DNA of 52,335 bases from the NCBI GenBank assembly GCA_047604965.1, contig JASGGQ010000002.1:1-52335 (forward strand), in the 5' to 3' direction. Origin of the DNA: JAGIBJ01 sp047604965 (GTDB lineage: Bacteria > Actinomycetota > Thermoleophilia > Solirubrobacterales > Solirubrobacteraceae). Each line of letters begins with the position of its first letter. The first letter of the stretch is position 1. The notes under the pieces were generated by a model. The model made no database searches, was not told where the DNA came from, and was given only the letters and a program-made list of their open reading frames with translations. Positions 16,868 through 24,498 of the stretch are shown in pieces. The position numbers and the translations under genes are program-made.

Positions 16868-17679
16868 AGAGACTCCGTGGGTCGGTGGTGGGTCAAAGCC
16901 GCGTTGGGGCGCGGCGGAAGGTCGAGCAGCAGATGGAGAAGCCCGGTGCGCGGGTCGGCGACTTGCACGGCGTCAACACCGAAGGTGTCGAGCACGAGCT
17001 GCGGCTCTAGGACCTCGGCAGGCGGCCCCGCTGCCCGCACGCGCCCCGCCGCGAGCACGACCACCTGGTCGCAAGCGCGCGCGGCCAGGCCGAGATCGTG
17101 GAGCGACATCACGACCGTCTGCCTCAGGGCGCGCAGCAGCGCCACAACCTCGAGCTGGTGGCGGATGTCGAGGTGGTTGGTCGGCTCGTCAAGCAGCATG
17201 GCCGGCGTCGCCTGCGCGAGCGCGCGGGCGATCAGCACGCGGCGGCGCTCGCCGCCGGACAGCCGGGCAACCGACTGACGCTCGCAACCTTCAAGGTCGA
17301 CCCGCGCGAGCGCTGCGGCGACGGCACGCAGCTCCGGCTCGCCGCCTGCGTCCCACGGCCGTCGGTACGGGGTCAGGCCAAGTGCGACCACCTCGCCGAC
17401 GGTCAGATCCGGGTCAAGCTGCTCCTCCTGCGCGACCACTGCCAGCTCGCGGGCCCGGGCTCGTGCCCGCAGGCGGCCGATCGGCACGCCGCGCAGCAGG
17501 ACCTCGCCGGCATCGGGCTGCCTGAGCCCGGCGAGCGCCCGCAGCAAGGTCGACTTGCCGGAGCCGTTCGGGCCGAGGATGCCGACGCAGGCACCGGCCG
17601 GCACCTCGAGGTCGACGCCATCGAGCACGGCGCGGCCGCCGAGGCGTACCGTCACGCCACGCGCCTGGAGGTAGTTCAC
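16864..17679 (-). CDS. ABC transporter ATP-binding protein, probable cobalamin importer
   Basis: This 271-residue ATPase of the FecE/BtuD class has Walker A GPNGSGKST near residue 38, a Q-loop in VVAQEEQLDPDLTVGEVVALG, the signature LSGGERRR, Walker B AMLLDEPTNHLD and switch motif MSLHDLGLAARACD. The GTG start overlaps the stop of the permease gene (GTGA), and its own stop overlaps the start of the binding-protein gene, so the three are translationally coupled. It energises corrinoid uptake through the adjacent permease. Confidence 0.88.
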   Translation of the reverse strand: MNYLQARGVTVRLGGRAVLDGVDLEVPAGACVGILGPNGSGKSTLLRALAGLRQPDAGEVLLRGVPIGRLRARARARELAVVAQEEQLDPDLTVGEVVALGLTPYRRPWDAGGEPELRAVAAALARVDLEGCERQSVARLSGGERRRVLIARALAQATPAMLLDEPTNHLDIRHQLEVVALLRALRQTVVMSLHDLGLAARACDQVVVLAAGRVRAAGPPAEVLEPQLVLDTFGVDAVQVADPRTGLLHLLLDLPPRPNAALTHHRPTESL

Positions 17680-18749
17680 GCCGGCCCCCCGTACAGGGAG
17701 CGGCGGCGCCCGAGCAGCAGCAGGAACGCCGGCGCCCCAAGCAGGCCGGTGATCACCGATAGCGGGATCTCAGCGGCGCCGCCGACGAGCCGCGCGGCAA
17801 CATCGACCCAGAGCGTGAACGTCGCCCCGATCAACGCGGCGGTCGGGAGCACTACGCGGTGGCGTGCGCCGACCAGCAGCCGCGCCATGTGCGGGACGAT
17901 CAGCCCGACGAATCCGATCGCTCCGGCGACCGCGACCATCGCGCCGACGACGACCGCGAGCACCACGAACAGCGCGATGCGCAGCCAGCGCACCGACACC
18001 CCCAAGCTCGCTGCCGTTTCCGGTCCTGCCGCGAGCGCGTCGAGCCAGCCACCGAGCCCGAGCAACACGAGCGTCCCGACGGCGACCACCGCCACCGGAA
18101 CCGGCAGCTGACTCCACTCGGCTCCGGCAAAACTCCCGAGCAGCCAGAACAGCACCGACTGGGCGGCCTGCGGTTCGTCGCTGGAGAACACCAGGTAGCT
18201 CGCGAGCGCGGAGAACGCGGACGCCATCACGGTGCCGGTCAGCACGAGCCGCAGCGGCGCGAGCCCGCCTTGCGCGGCAGCGACAAGGAAGACGAGCGCC
18301 GCCGCCGCGAGCGCTCCGGCAAACGCCCCAGCCGACAGCGCCCAGCTCCCGGCACCGGCGAAGGCGCCGCCGGTGATGACCGCCGTGGCCCCGACGCTGG
18401 CGCCAGCTGAGACACCAAGCAGATGCGGATCGGCGAGCGGGTTGCGAACGAGCGTCTGCATCGTGGCTCCGGTCACCGCAAGCCCGGCGCCGACCGCCAC
18501 CGCAAGCAGGCCGCGAGGCGCACGCAAATCCCAAACGATCGCGTCGACCGCAGGGTCTCGCATAGCCGCGCCGAAGAGGTGCGTCGCAACGACGTGCGCA
18601 GCGTCGGCGGCGGGGATCGGGGTCGAGCCGATCCCGAGCGAGCCAATCAGCGAAACGGCCAGCACGCCCACGAAGGCCGGACCGACGGCCGGCCGCCACC
18701 GATGCGACAGGGCCGGCGCCCTACGGGGCGCGGACGCGATTCGTGACAC
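17676..18749 (-). CDS. FecCD-family ABC permease, probable cobalamin importer (BtuC type)
   Basis: The 357-residue membrane protein has the FecCD/BtuC pattern: an N-terminal span, LRAPRGLLAVAVGAGLAVTGATMQTLVRNPLADPHLLGVSAGAS-type sequence (shortened here to its core LVRNPLADPHLLG), and GFVGLIVPHMAR near the C-terminus, which contacts the ATPase. I chose GTG 18749 because GGAGGA lies seven bases upstream and the frame above it runs into the riboswitch. It is the first gene of the operon. Confidence 0.88.
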   Translation of the reverse strand: MSRIASAPRRAPALSHRWRPAVGPAFVGVLAVSLIGSLGIGSTPIPAADAAHVVATHLFGAAMRDPAVDAIVWDLRAPRGLLAVAVGAGLAVTGATMQTLVRNPLADPHLLGVSAGASVGATAVITGGAFAGAGSWALSAGAFAGALAAAALVFLVAAAQGGLAPLRLVLTGTVMASAFSALASYLVFSSDEPQAAQSVLFWLLGSFAGAEWSQLPVPVAVVAVGTLVLLGLGGWLDALAAGPETAASLGVSVRWLRIALFVVLAVVVGAMVAVAGAIGFVGLIVPHMARLLVGARHRVVLPTAALIGATFTLWVDVAARLVGGAAEIPLSVITGLLGAPAFLLLLGRRRSLYGGPA

Positions 18750-18854
18750 TTGCTGCTCCTCCGTCGAGAGCGGGGTGGAGCAGGTGCGGTCACCACAGAC
18801 CGGTCGGCGATGTGCCGCGCGATCCTGGGCTGCCCGTCCTTCCTCCGAGGACGT

Positions 18855-18985
18855 ACGACAGACGCAGAGCAGTCGACCGGACTCGCCTCCTGGGAGGACC
18901 ACCGTTGCGGGACAGTGCCGGGATCTCACCGGACTTCGCTGGGTTCTGCGTCCCCCGCCGATCGGCAGGGAGCGAGCCAGTTTAC
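18855..18985 (-). ncRNA. Cobalamin (AdoCbl) riboswitch
   Basis: Read on the minus strand, the core CCGGTGAGATCCCGG then CACTGTCCCGCAACGGT (about 18903-18933) closely follows the conserved cobalamin aptamer core. The complementary strands GACGCAGA (18945-18952) and TCTGCGTC (18861-18868) close a stem around it, and a B12-box-like GAGTCCGGTCGACTGC precedes the second strand. It lies about 105 bases upstream of the permease start, so B12 should lower expression of the import operon. Exact ends are estimated. Confidence 0.9.
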
Positions 18986-19090
18986 AGACGCCAGGCGGTC
19001 AGGCGGGCCGCGCATGCGCGCGCCGGTCGCGCGGCGACGGAGCTGCACGCCTCGCCACCGTGGCGTGGCGTCTTCGTCGTGCTGGTCGGC
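18986..19090. other. Intergenic region upstream of the riboswitch
   Basis: This short stretch follows the pgl stop on the same strand and should hold the riboswitch promoter. I could not pick a confident -10/-35 pair. Confidence 0.35.
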
Positions 19091-19768
19091 CTACCCGCGC
19101 GCGGCGCGGTCGGCGAGCACCGTTGTCCCGGCGGCCGGGAGCAGTGAGGCGGGCGCGTGCGGTGTCGGCTCACCGAGCGCGCGGCTGAGCGCGTCGCATT
19201 TGCCGGCGCCAGTGACGAGCATCAGGCGCGCGCGCGCGCCGGCAAGCACGCCGAGTCCAAGCGACACGCGCTCCGGCGGCGGCTTCGGCGCGTCGTACAC
19301 TGGCACCACGGTGCGGGGATCGTCGAGCGCCGGATTGCCGGGAAAGAGCGACGCGGTATGCGCGTCCTCGCCGAGCCCGAGCAACGCGAAGTCGAGCACG
19401 CGATCCTTGAGCTGCGCGGCGTACGCAGCGGCGCGCAGCTCCGGCGCGCCGACCGGCGGCGGCGCATGCAGCACCGCGCCGGGCGCCGGCAACCGGTCGC
19501 GGACGAGCCGCACGTTGCTCTCAGGATGCTCGTGCGGCACGCAGCGCTCGTCGCCGATCCAGAGATGCACGCCCGACCAGTCGTCGCGCTGGCGCGTCAA
19601 CTCGTCATACAGCAGTGCCGGCGTCGTACCGCCCGCCAGCGCGAGATCGCAGCGTCCGGCGCGCTCATCGAGCGCGCGATCGACCGCCGCGAGCAGCAAC
19701 TCTGCCGCGAGCGCCGCAACCGCCGGGGGATCGGCGACCACGACCACCTGCGGCGCACCGTCGATCAT
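19091..19768 (-). CDS. pgl: 6-phosphogluconolactonase
   Basis: This 225-residue enzyme hydrolyses 6-phosphogluconolactone, the second step of the oxidative pentose phosphate pathway. Family motifs are LALAGGTTPALLYDEL near residue 45, WIGDERCVPHEHPESNVRLV near residue 70, and LLGLGEDAHTASLFPG near residue 130. Its ATG overlaps the stop of opcA. It is the last gene of gnd-zwf-opcA-pgl, so three consecutive reactions plus the Zwf assembly factor are encoded together. Confidence 0.93.
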   Translation of the reverse strand: MIDGAPQVVVVADPPAVAALAAELLLAAVDRALDERAGRCDLALAGGTTPALLYDELTRQRDDWSGVHLWIGDERCVPHEHPESNVRLVRDRLPAPGAVLHAPPPVGAPELRAAAYAAQLKDRVLDFALLGLGEDAHTASLFPGNPALDDPRTVVPVYDAPKPPPERVSLGLGVLAGARARLMLVTGAGKCDALSRALGEPTPHAPASLLPAAGTTVLADRAARG

Positions 19769-20859
19769 CCTGAGAGATGCGCGAGCACCCGCGCGCGATC
19801 GAGTGCCGCAGCCGACTGCAACACCTGCTCGTCGAGCTCGTCGGGCAGCAGCACCTGCCGCAGCGCGTTCGGCAGCAGCCCGCCGCCGCCGCGCGACGCG
19901 CCAAGCACCGTCCGCTGCTGGCGCACCCCAGCTGCATCGGTGTCGGAGATCCGCAGGCCGCCGGCACCACGCGATAGCTCCCGCGAGGCGCCATCGCGGA
20001 AGCGCAACGTCACGCCGGCAAGGCCGGCAACTGCCTGATCGGTGTCGCGCAGCTCCGCAACGACCCGCTTGCGATTACCATCGAGCAGCGGCGGGCCGGC
20101 CTGCCATCCCAGGCGCGCCGCCAGCCACCCGGCGAGCAGCGCACCACCGAACAAACTGTCGGCGCGGGCAAAGATCTCCAGCCGCTCGATGTTCGCGAGC
20201 TGCGCGCGAAACGCCGCCGATTCCGCGAGCGACGCGAGCCGCACCCGCCACGCGACCGACCGCAGCCACGCCAAGTCGATCGTGCGCATCCCGCTCTCAC
20301 GCAGCGCGCGCGCATCATCGAGCGCCTCACGCACCGACGCCGCCCGGTCGCCATCGATGATCGCCGTCTTCACGACGCCACGCAACAGCAACAGATGGCG
20401 CGGATCGCCGTACGGAGCCCACGCGACCGACGGCACATCGGTCAACACCAGCGGATCGAGAATGCCATCGAGATCAAGCTCGTTCTCCGGGCCGATATCG
20501 AGCACGATCGACTCACGCAACCCATGCCCGATCCGGTCGTCCTGGATCACCGCACACTTCGCACCGATCGTCGTGCGCGCCGGGTCGCGCCGGATCACGA
20601 TCGTCCGCGACGCGCGCTGCGGCCCGAGCGCTTTGAGTTGCGCGTGAACGTCGTCGTCATGCTCGAGGTCAACGATCGCGACGAGCGTCAACGCGCGCGC
20701 CGGAGCGACGCTCGCACCCTCGGCGGTACGGGTCGTCTCCAGCTCGCGCAACGCCGTCGCAATGTGCTCGGGATCGGTGTCATCCGATGCCCAGCGAGCA
20801 TCGATCGCACGCGCCCCAAGCTCCAGGTCGGTTTCGTCTCCGATCACATCACCAGCCAT
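19765..20859 (-). CDS. opcA: Glucose-6-phosphate dehydrogenase assembly protein OpcA
   Basis: The 364-residue protein matches OpcA, found in actinobacteria and cyanobacteria next to zwf and needed for full activity of G6P dehydrogenase. Supporting segments are LRELETTRT, the LTLVAIVDLE strand, DVPSVAWAPYGDPR and RTIDLAWLRSVAWRVRLA. It lies ten bases after the zwf stop and overlaps pgl. No membrane segments or signal peptide are visible. Confidence 0.9.
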   Translation of the reverse strand: MAGDVIGDETDLELGARAIDARWASDDTDPEHIATALRELETTRTAEGASVAPARALTLVAIVDLEHDDDVHAQLKALGPQRASRTIVIRRDPARTTIGAKCAVIQDDRIGHGLRESIVLDIGPENELDLDGILDPLVLTDVPSVAWAPYGDPRHLLLLRGVVKTAIIDGDRAASVREALDDARALRESGMRTIDLAWLRSVAWRVRLASLAESAAFRAQLANIERLEIFARADSLFGGALLAGWLAARLGWQAGPPLLDGNRKRVVAELRDTDQAVAGLAGVTLRFRDGASRELSRGAGGLRISDTDAAGVRQQRTVLGASRGGGGLLPNALRQVLLPDELDEQVLQSAAALDRARVLAHLSG

Positions 20860-20869
20860 CAGCGGGCAC

Positions 20870-22393
20870 TCAGATCGTCCGCCAGCGATCGCCGGGCATC
20901 AAAATCGCATCCTGCGACGACGGTCCCTGCGACCCTGCCTCGTAGGTTTGCGGCGGCGGCGTGCTCTCCAGCTGCCAGTACCGCAGGATCGGGTCGATGA
21001 TCTGCCACTGGGCCATCGTTTCGTCGTCGCGCGTAAAGAGCGTCGGGTCACCGCGCATCGCGTCGGTGATCAGCCGCTCGTACGCCTCCGGCGACTGCGA
21101 CAGGAAGGCCGCGCCGTACGAGAAGTCCATCGTCACCGGCCGCAGATTCATGCCCGGCCCCGGCACCTTCGCCAGCAGCCGCAGCGTGACCCGCTCGTCG
21201 GGCTGGATCGTCAGCACCAGCTCGTTGGGTTCGGCGCCGCGCACCCCGTCGATCGCGGCCATCGGCACCGGCCGCAGCTTGATCGCGATTTCGGTCAGCT
21301 TGCGCGGCATCCGCTTGCCGGTGCGAATGTAAAACGGTACGCCGGCCCACCGCCAGGTGCCGATCTCTAGGCGGATCGCGGCGAAGGTGTCGGTGCGGGA
21401 ATCGTCGGCGACATCATCCTCCTCGCGGTACGCCTTGACCGGTTCGCCGCCGATCAACCCAAAGCCGTACTGGCCGCGCACCGCGACCTGCGCGATCTGG
21501 TCGTCGGGCGGCAGCTGCACGGCCCGCAGCACCTTCGCCTTCTCCGCGCGGATATCGTCGGCGGCGAAGCGCGCGGGCGGCTCCATCGCGACCAGCGTCA
21601 CGAGCTGCAACAGATGATTTTGGATCAGGTCGCGCAGCGCGCCGGAGCGATCGTAGTACGCGGCGCGCGAACCGATCCCGAGATCCTCGGCGGCGGTGAT
21701 CTGCACCGACTCGATGTGCTCGCGGTTCCAAATCGGCTCCAACACATGGTTGGCGAACCGCAACGCCAAAATGTTCTGAACGGTCTCCTTGCCGAGGTAA
21801 TGGTCGATCCGGTAGATCTGGCTTTCGTCGAGCACCGAGAGCAGCCGGCGGTTGAGTTCGTCCGCTTCGGCGAGCGTCGTCCCGAACGGCTTCTCGACGA
21901 TCACGCGACTGCATGCGTCGCTGCGGGCCACGAGCCCCGCTTCGCCGAGTGCTTCGATCACCGGCGCGAAGAAGCGCGGCGCCATCGAGAGGTAGTAGAG
22001 CCGCTCGAGCTCCTCACCGTCGGCAATCTCGTCGATCAAGCCGGCGAGCCGATGCATCGGGCCGACCGTGGTCGCATCGCCGCCGACATAATGCGTGCGC
22101 TCCAGCAGCCGTTCGAGTACGTCGCGATCCATCGTCCGACGCGAGAACGAGGTCACCGCCTCGCGCACCAGCGCGCGAAACTCGTCGGTGCTCAGCGTTT
22201 CGCGGCTGACGCCGACCAGCGAAAACCGATCGGGCAGCGTGCCATCCATGGCGAGGTTCGCGACGGCCGGAATGAGCTTGCGTTTCGCGAGATCGCCGCT
22301 GGCGCCGAAGACGATCAGCACCGACGGCTGTGGCGGCAGCAATCCGACGCCCGGCGCCAATGGATTCTCGGAGGGATGCGTGGAACTCGTCAA
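20870..22393 (-). CDS. zwf: Glucose-6-phosphate 1-dehydrogenase
   Basis: This 507-residue enzyme oxidises glucose-6-phosphate to the lactone. Visible are the nucleotide-binding IVFGASGDLAKRKL near residue 30, EKPFGTTLAEA, the catalytic RIDHYLGKE near residue 195, and WAGVPFYIRTGKRM further on. I chose a TTG start at 22393 because AGAAGG lies seven bases upstream and the length then matches the family; no in-frame ATG exists between there and 22543, and the frame above runs into the hairpin repeat. It is downstream of gnd, separated by about 210 bases holding that repeat. Confidence 0.92.
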   Translation of the reverse strand: MTSSTHPSENPLAPGVGLLPPQPSVLIVFGASGDLAKRKLIPAVANLAMDGTLPDRFSLVGVSRETLSTDEFRALVREAVTSFSRRTMDRDVLERLLERTHYVGGDATTVGPMHRLAGLIDEIADGEELERLYYLSMAPRFFAPVIEALGEAGLVARSDACSRVIVEKPFGTTLAEADELNRRLLSVLDESQIYRIDHYLGKETVQNILALRFANHVLEPIWNREHIESVQITAAEDLGIGSRAAYYDRSGALRDLIQNHLLQLVTLVAMEPPARFAADDIRAEKAKVLRAVQLPPDDQIAQVAVRGQYGFGLIGGEPVKAYREEDDVADDSRTDTFAAIRLEIGTWRWAGVPFYIRTGKRMPRKLTEIAIKLRPVPMAAIDGVRGAEPNELVLTIQPDERVTLRLLAKVPGPGMNLRPVTMDFSYGAAFLSQSPEAYERLITDAMRGDPTLFTRDDETMAQWQIIDPILRYWQLESTPPPQTYEAGSQGPSSQDAILMPGDRWRTI

Positions 22394-22438
22394 CCTGCTG
22401 CCTTCTGCGCGGAGATACTGCGAACCGCCCGCCGATTC

Positions 22439-22603
22439 GATGATTGATTCCACGGCGGGGTGCCGTGGGTGTGCGTGGATCGCGGATGCCCTCGATGACG
22501 GGGTGAGCCACCACAATGCTGGTGGCCTGGGGTGGATCGCCACGTCATCCAGGGCGCCGCGGGGCGCGTGCAGACGCGGTGCCAGGCCGTGGAATCAATC
22601 ATC
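22439..22603 (+). repeat. Complete ~165-nt hairpin repeat element
   Basis: The 18-base arms GATGATTGATTCCACGGC (22439-22456) and GCCGTGGAATCAATCATC (22586-22603) are perfectly complementary, and pairing continues inward to 22500 with 22543: roughly 46 Watson-Crick pairs and seven wobbles by my count. The apical part holds two small hairpins, GCCACCA-6-TGGTGGC (22507-22526) and GTGG-4-CCAC (22532-22543). All seven wobble positions are G-U on the plus-strand RNA and would be A-C on the other. The right half recurs at 1-80. It lies between gnd and zwf and covers the last base of the gnd stop codon. Confidence 0.8.
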
Positions 22604-23544
22604 TAGATGGTGCGCTTAGCTTCGTGGCCGCCGAACTGGTTGCGCAGCGCCGACAGCAGGCGGTTCGTGAAGTCGGCGTTGCCACGGGACGCGAACCGCT
22701 CCTGAAGCGCGAGCGTCATCACCGGCGTCGGCACCCCCAGGTCGATCGACGCTTCGATCGTCCACCGTCCCTCGCCGGAATCGTTGACCAGCGGCGCCAG
22801 TGCGGCGACCTGCGACCCTTCGGCGGCGAAGGCGCGGCCGGCCAGCTCATTGAGCCACGACCGGACCACCGAGCCTTGCTGCCACAGCCGTGCCACCCGC
22901 TCGAGATCGAGCTGTGGGTCATTGGCGGCCAGCACCGCGTAGCCCTCGGCGTACGCCTGCATCACGCCGTACTCGATGCCGTTGTGGACCATCTTCACGA
23001 AATGGCCGGCGCCGGTTGGACCGACATGTTCCCATCCGTATTCGCCGATCTTCTCGCGATCCTCAGGATCGGTGACCGGCGGCGCCAGCGCGTCGAGCAC
23101 CGGCGCGAGCCCGGTGACGTGCGCCTCATCTCCGCCGACCATCATGCAGTAGCCGTTTTGGAGTCCCCACACGCCGCCGGAGGTGCCGACGTCCATGTAG
23201 CCGATGCCCTTCGGGGCAAGCGCCTCCTTGCGGATCGTGTCGTCGGTCCAGCGGCTGTTGCCGCCATCGACGATCACGTCGCCCGGCTCCAGCAGTTCGG
23301 CGAGCGCGCTCACCGTGTCGGTCGTCGGCGCGCCGGCCGGAACCATCACCCACACGTAGCGCGGCGCGTCGAGCCCCGCGACCAGCGCCTGAAGCGAATC
23401 GGCGCCGCGCACGCCCTCCTCAGCGAGCGCCGCGACCGCTGCGGCGTCGCGGTCGTAGGCGATGACGTCAATGTCGCCGACCCGGCGCAGACGGCGCGCC
23501 ATGTTGCCGCCCATCTTCCCAAGGCCGATCAATCCGAGCTGCAT
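22603..23544 (-). CDS. gnd: 6-phosphogluconate dehydrogenase, decarboxylating (short GntZ/YqeC type)
   Basis: The 313-residue enzyme converts 6-phosphogluconate to ribulose-5-phosphate and CO2. It has the Rossmann motif GLIGLGKMGGNMARRL, DGGNSRWTDD, the active-site block GTSGGVWGLQNGYCMMVGG, and GHFVKMVHNGIEYGVMQAYAEG with the catalytic Lys. At about 310 residues it belongs to the short class rather than the ~470-residue class; such short enzymes often use NAD, which would be an unusual cofactor mix next to Zwf, but cofactor choice is inference. It opens the pentose phosphate operon. Its TAG stop lies at the edge of the hairpin repeat. Confidence 0.92.
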   Translation of the reverse strand: MQLGLIGLGKMGGNMARRLRRVGDIDVIAYDRDAAAVAALAEEGVRGADSLQALVAGLDAPRYVWVMVPAGAPTTDTVSALAELLEPGDVIVDGGNSRWTDDTIRKEALAPKGIGYMDVGTSGGVWGLQNGYCMMVGGDEAHVTGLAPVLDALAPPVTDPEDREKIGEYGWEHVGPTGAGHFVKMVHNGIEYGVMQAYAEGYAVLAANDPQLDLERVARLWQQGSVVRSWLNELAGRAFAAEGSQVAALAPLVNDSGEGRWTIEASIDLGVPTPVMTLALQERFASRGNADFTNRLLSALRNQFGGHEAKRTI

Positions 23545-23625
23545 GGTCGCCAGCCTATTGGCTCCCGCACGCGCGACTTGTGGCCTAATGGCTAACAGCG
23601 AAGAGCCATCTGGACAGACGCCGCG

Positions 23626-24498
23626 CTACGAGGCGATCGGACCGAGGTTCGGTTCGCGGCCGTGCAGTTCAAACGCCAGGAAGCGGCTGAAGTGCTGGTG
23701 CGCCGGCCCGTGGAAGTCCGCTGAGCCGGTCGTCAGCAGCCCCAGCTCGGCGGCGAGATCAACGAGGAAATGCGTTTGGCGTTCGTGGTGTTCGATGTAG
23801 AACGCCTCGACGCCGTCGATCCCGGCCGCCGCGAAGCGCCGCAGCGCCGCGTCGACCCGCTCGTACGCCTCGACATCCCAAAACGGGTGCGCCCATACGG
23901 CGACGCCGCCGGCCGCGTGGATCAACTCGATCGCCTCCGGCACCGTCGGGAAGGTGCGCGTCCGAAATGCCGGTTTGCCTTCGATCAGATAGGCGACGAG
24001 CAGCTCGGTCGCGCTGCCGGAGATTCCCTCGTCGCGCAGCCGTTGCGCGTTGGCGGGATGGCGGAACACGGCGTCGGCGATGTGCGGGCGGCCAATCGGC
24101 AGGCCGGCGGCGCGTCGCGGCGCGAGGTCGCGTTCGTCGGCCTCCCAGCCCAGTTCGCGGAGCGCGTCGAGCATCCGGTCGGCGCGGCCCTCGCGGTCGG
24201 CGCGGAAGGCGGCGAGCCGCTCCAGCAGCAGCGGATCGCGGTGGTCGATGCCGTAGCCGAGGATGTGGAGGTCGTCGCCTTCGGGGTCGATCGCCGACAG
24301 CTCGACCGCCGGAACGAGCCGCACGCCGAACGCGGCGGCGGCGTCGAGCGCGGCGTCGATCCCATCGACGGCGTCGTGATCGGTGAGCGCGAGCAGTTGC
24401 ACGCCGGCCCGCGCTGCGCGTTCGACAACCTCATCGGGTGGCAGCACACCATCCGACCAGGTCGAGTGGGATTGCAGGTCAAAGCGCGGCAGGGTCAT
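23626..24498 (-). CDS. PHP-domain phosphoesterase (YciV/TrpH-like, candidate PAP phosphatase)
   Basis: The 290-residue protein has all PHP metal motifs in order: DLQSHSTWSDG near the start, LTDHDAVDG, PAVELSA, GRPHIADAVF near residue 145, AVWAHPFWDVE and TGSADFHG near the end. This matches the COG0613 group that includes YciV/RNase AM and 3',5'-nucleoside bisphosphate phosphatase, which turns pAp into AMP. The start overlaps the stop of the sulfatase gene, so they are coupled. Next to a PAPS-dependent sulfotransferase, removal of the inhibitory by-product PAP is an attractive role; a tRNA/RNA 5'-processing role is the main alternative. Confidence 0.8.
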   Translation of the reverse strand: MTLPRFDLQSHSTWSDGVLPPDEVVERAARAGVQLLALTDHDAVDGIDAALDAAAAFGVRLVPAVELSAIDPEGDDLHILGYGIDHRDPLLLERLAAFRADREGRADRMLDALRELGWEADERDLAPRRAAGLPIGRPHIADAVFRHPANAQRLRDEGISGSATELLVAYLIEGKPAFRTRTFPTVPEAIELIHAAGGVAVWAHPFWDVEAYERVDAALRRFAAAGIDGVEAFYIEHHERQTHFLVDLAAELGLLTTGSADFHGPAHQHFSRFLAFELHGREPNLGPIAS

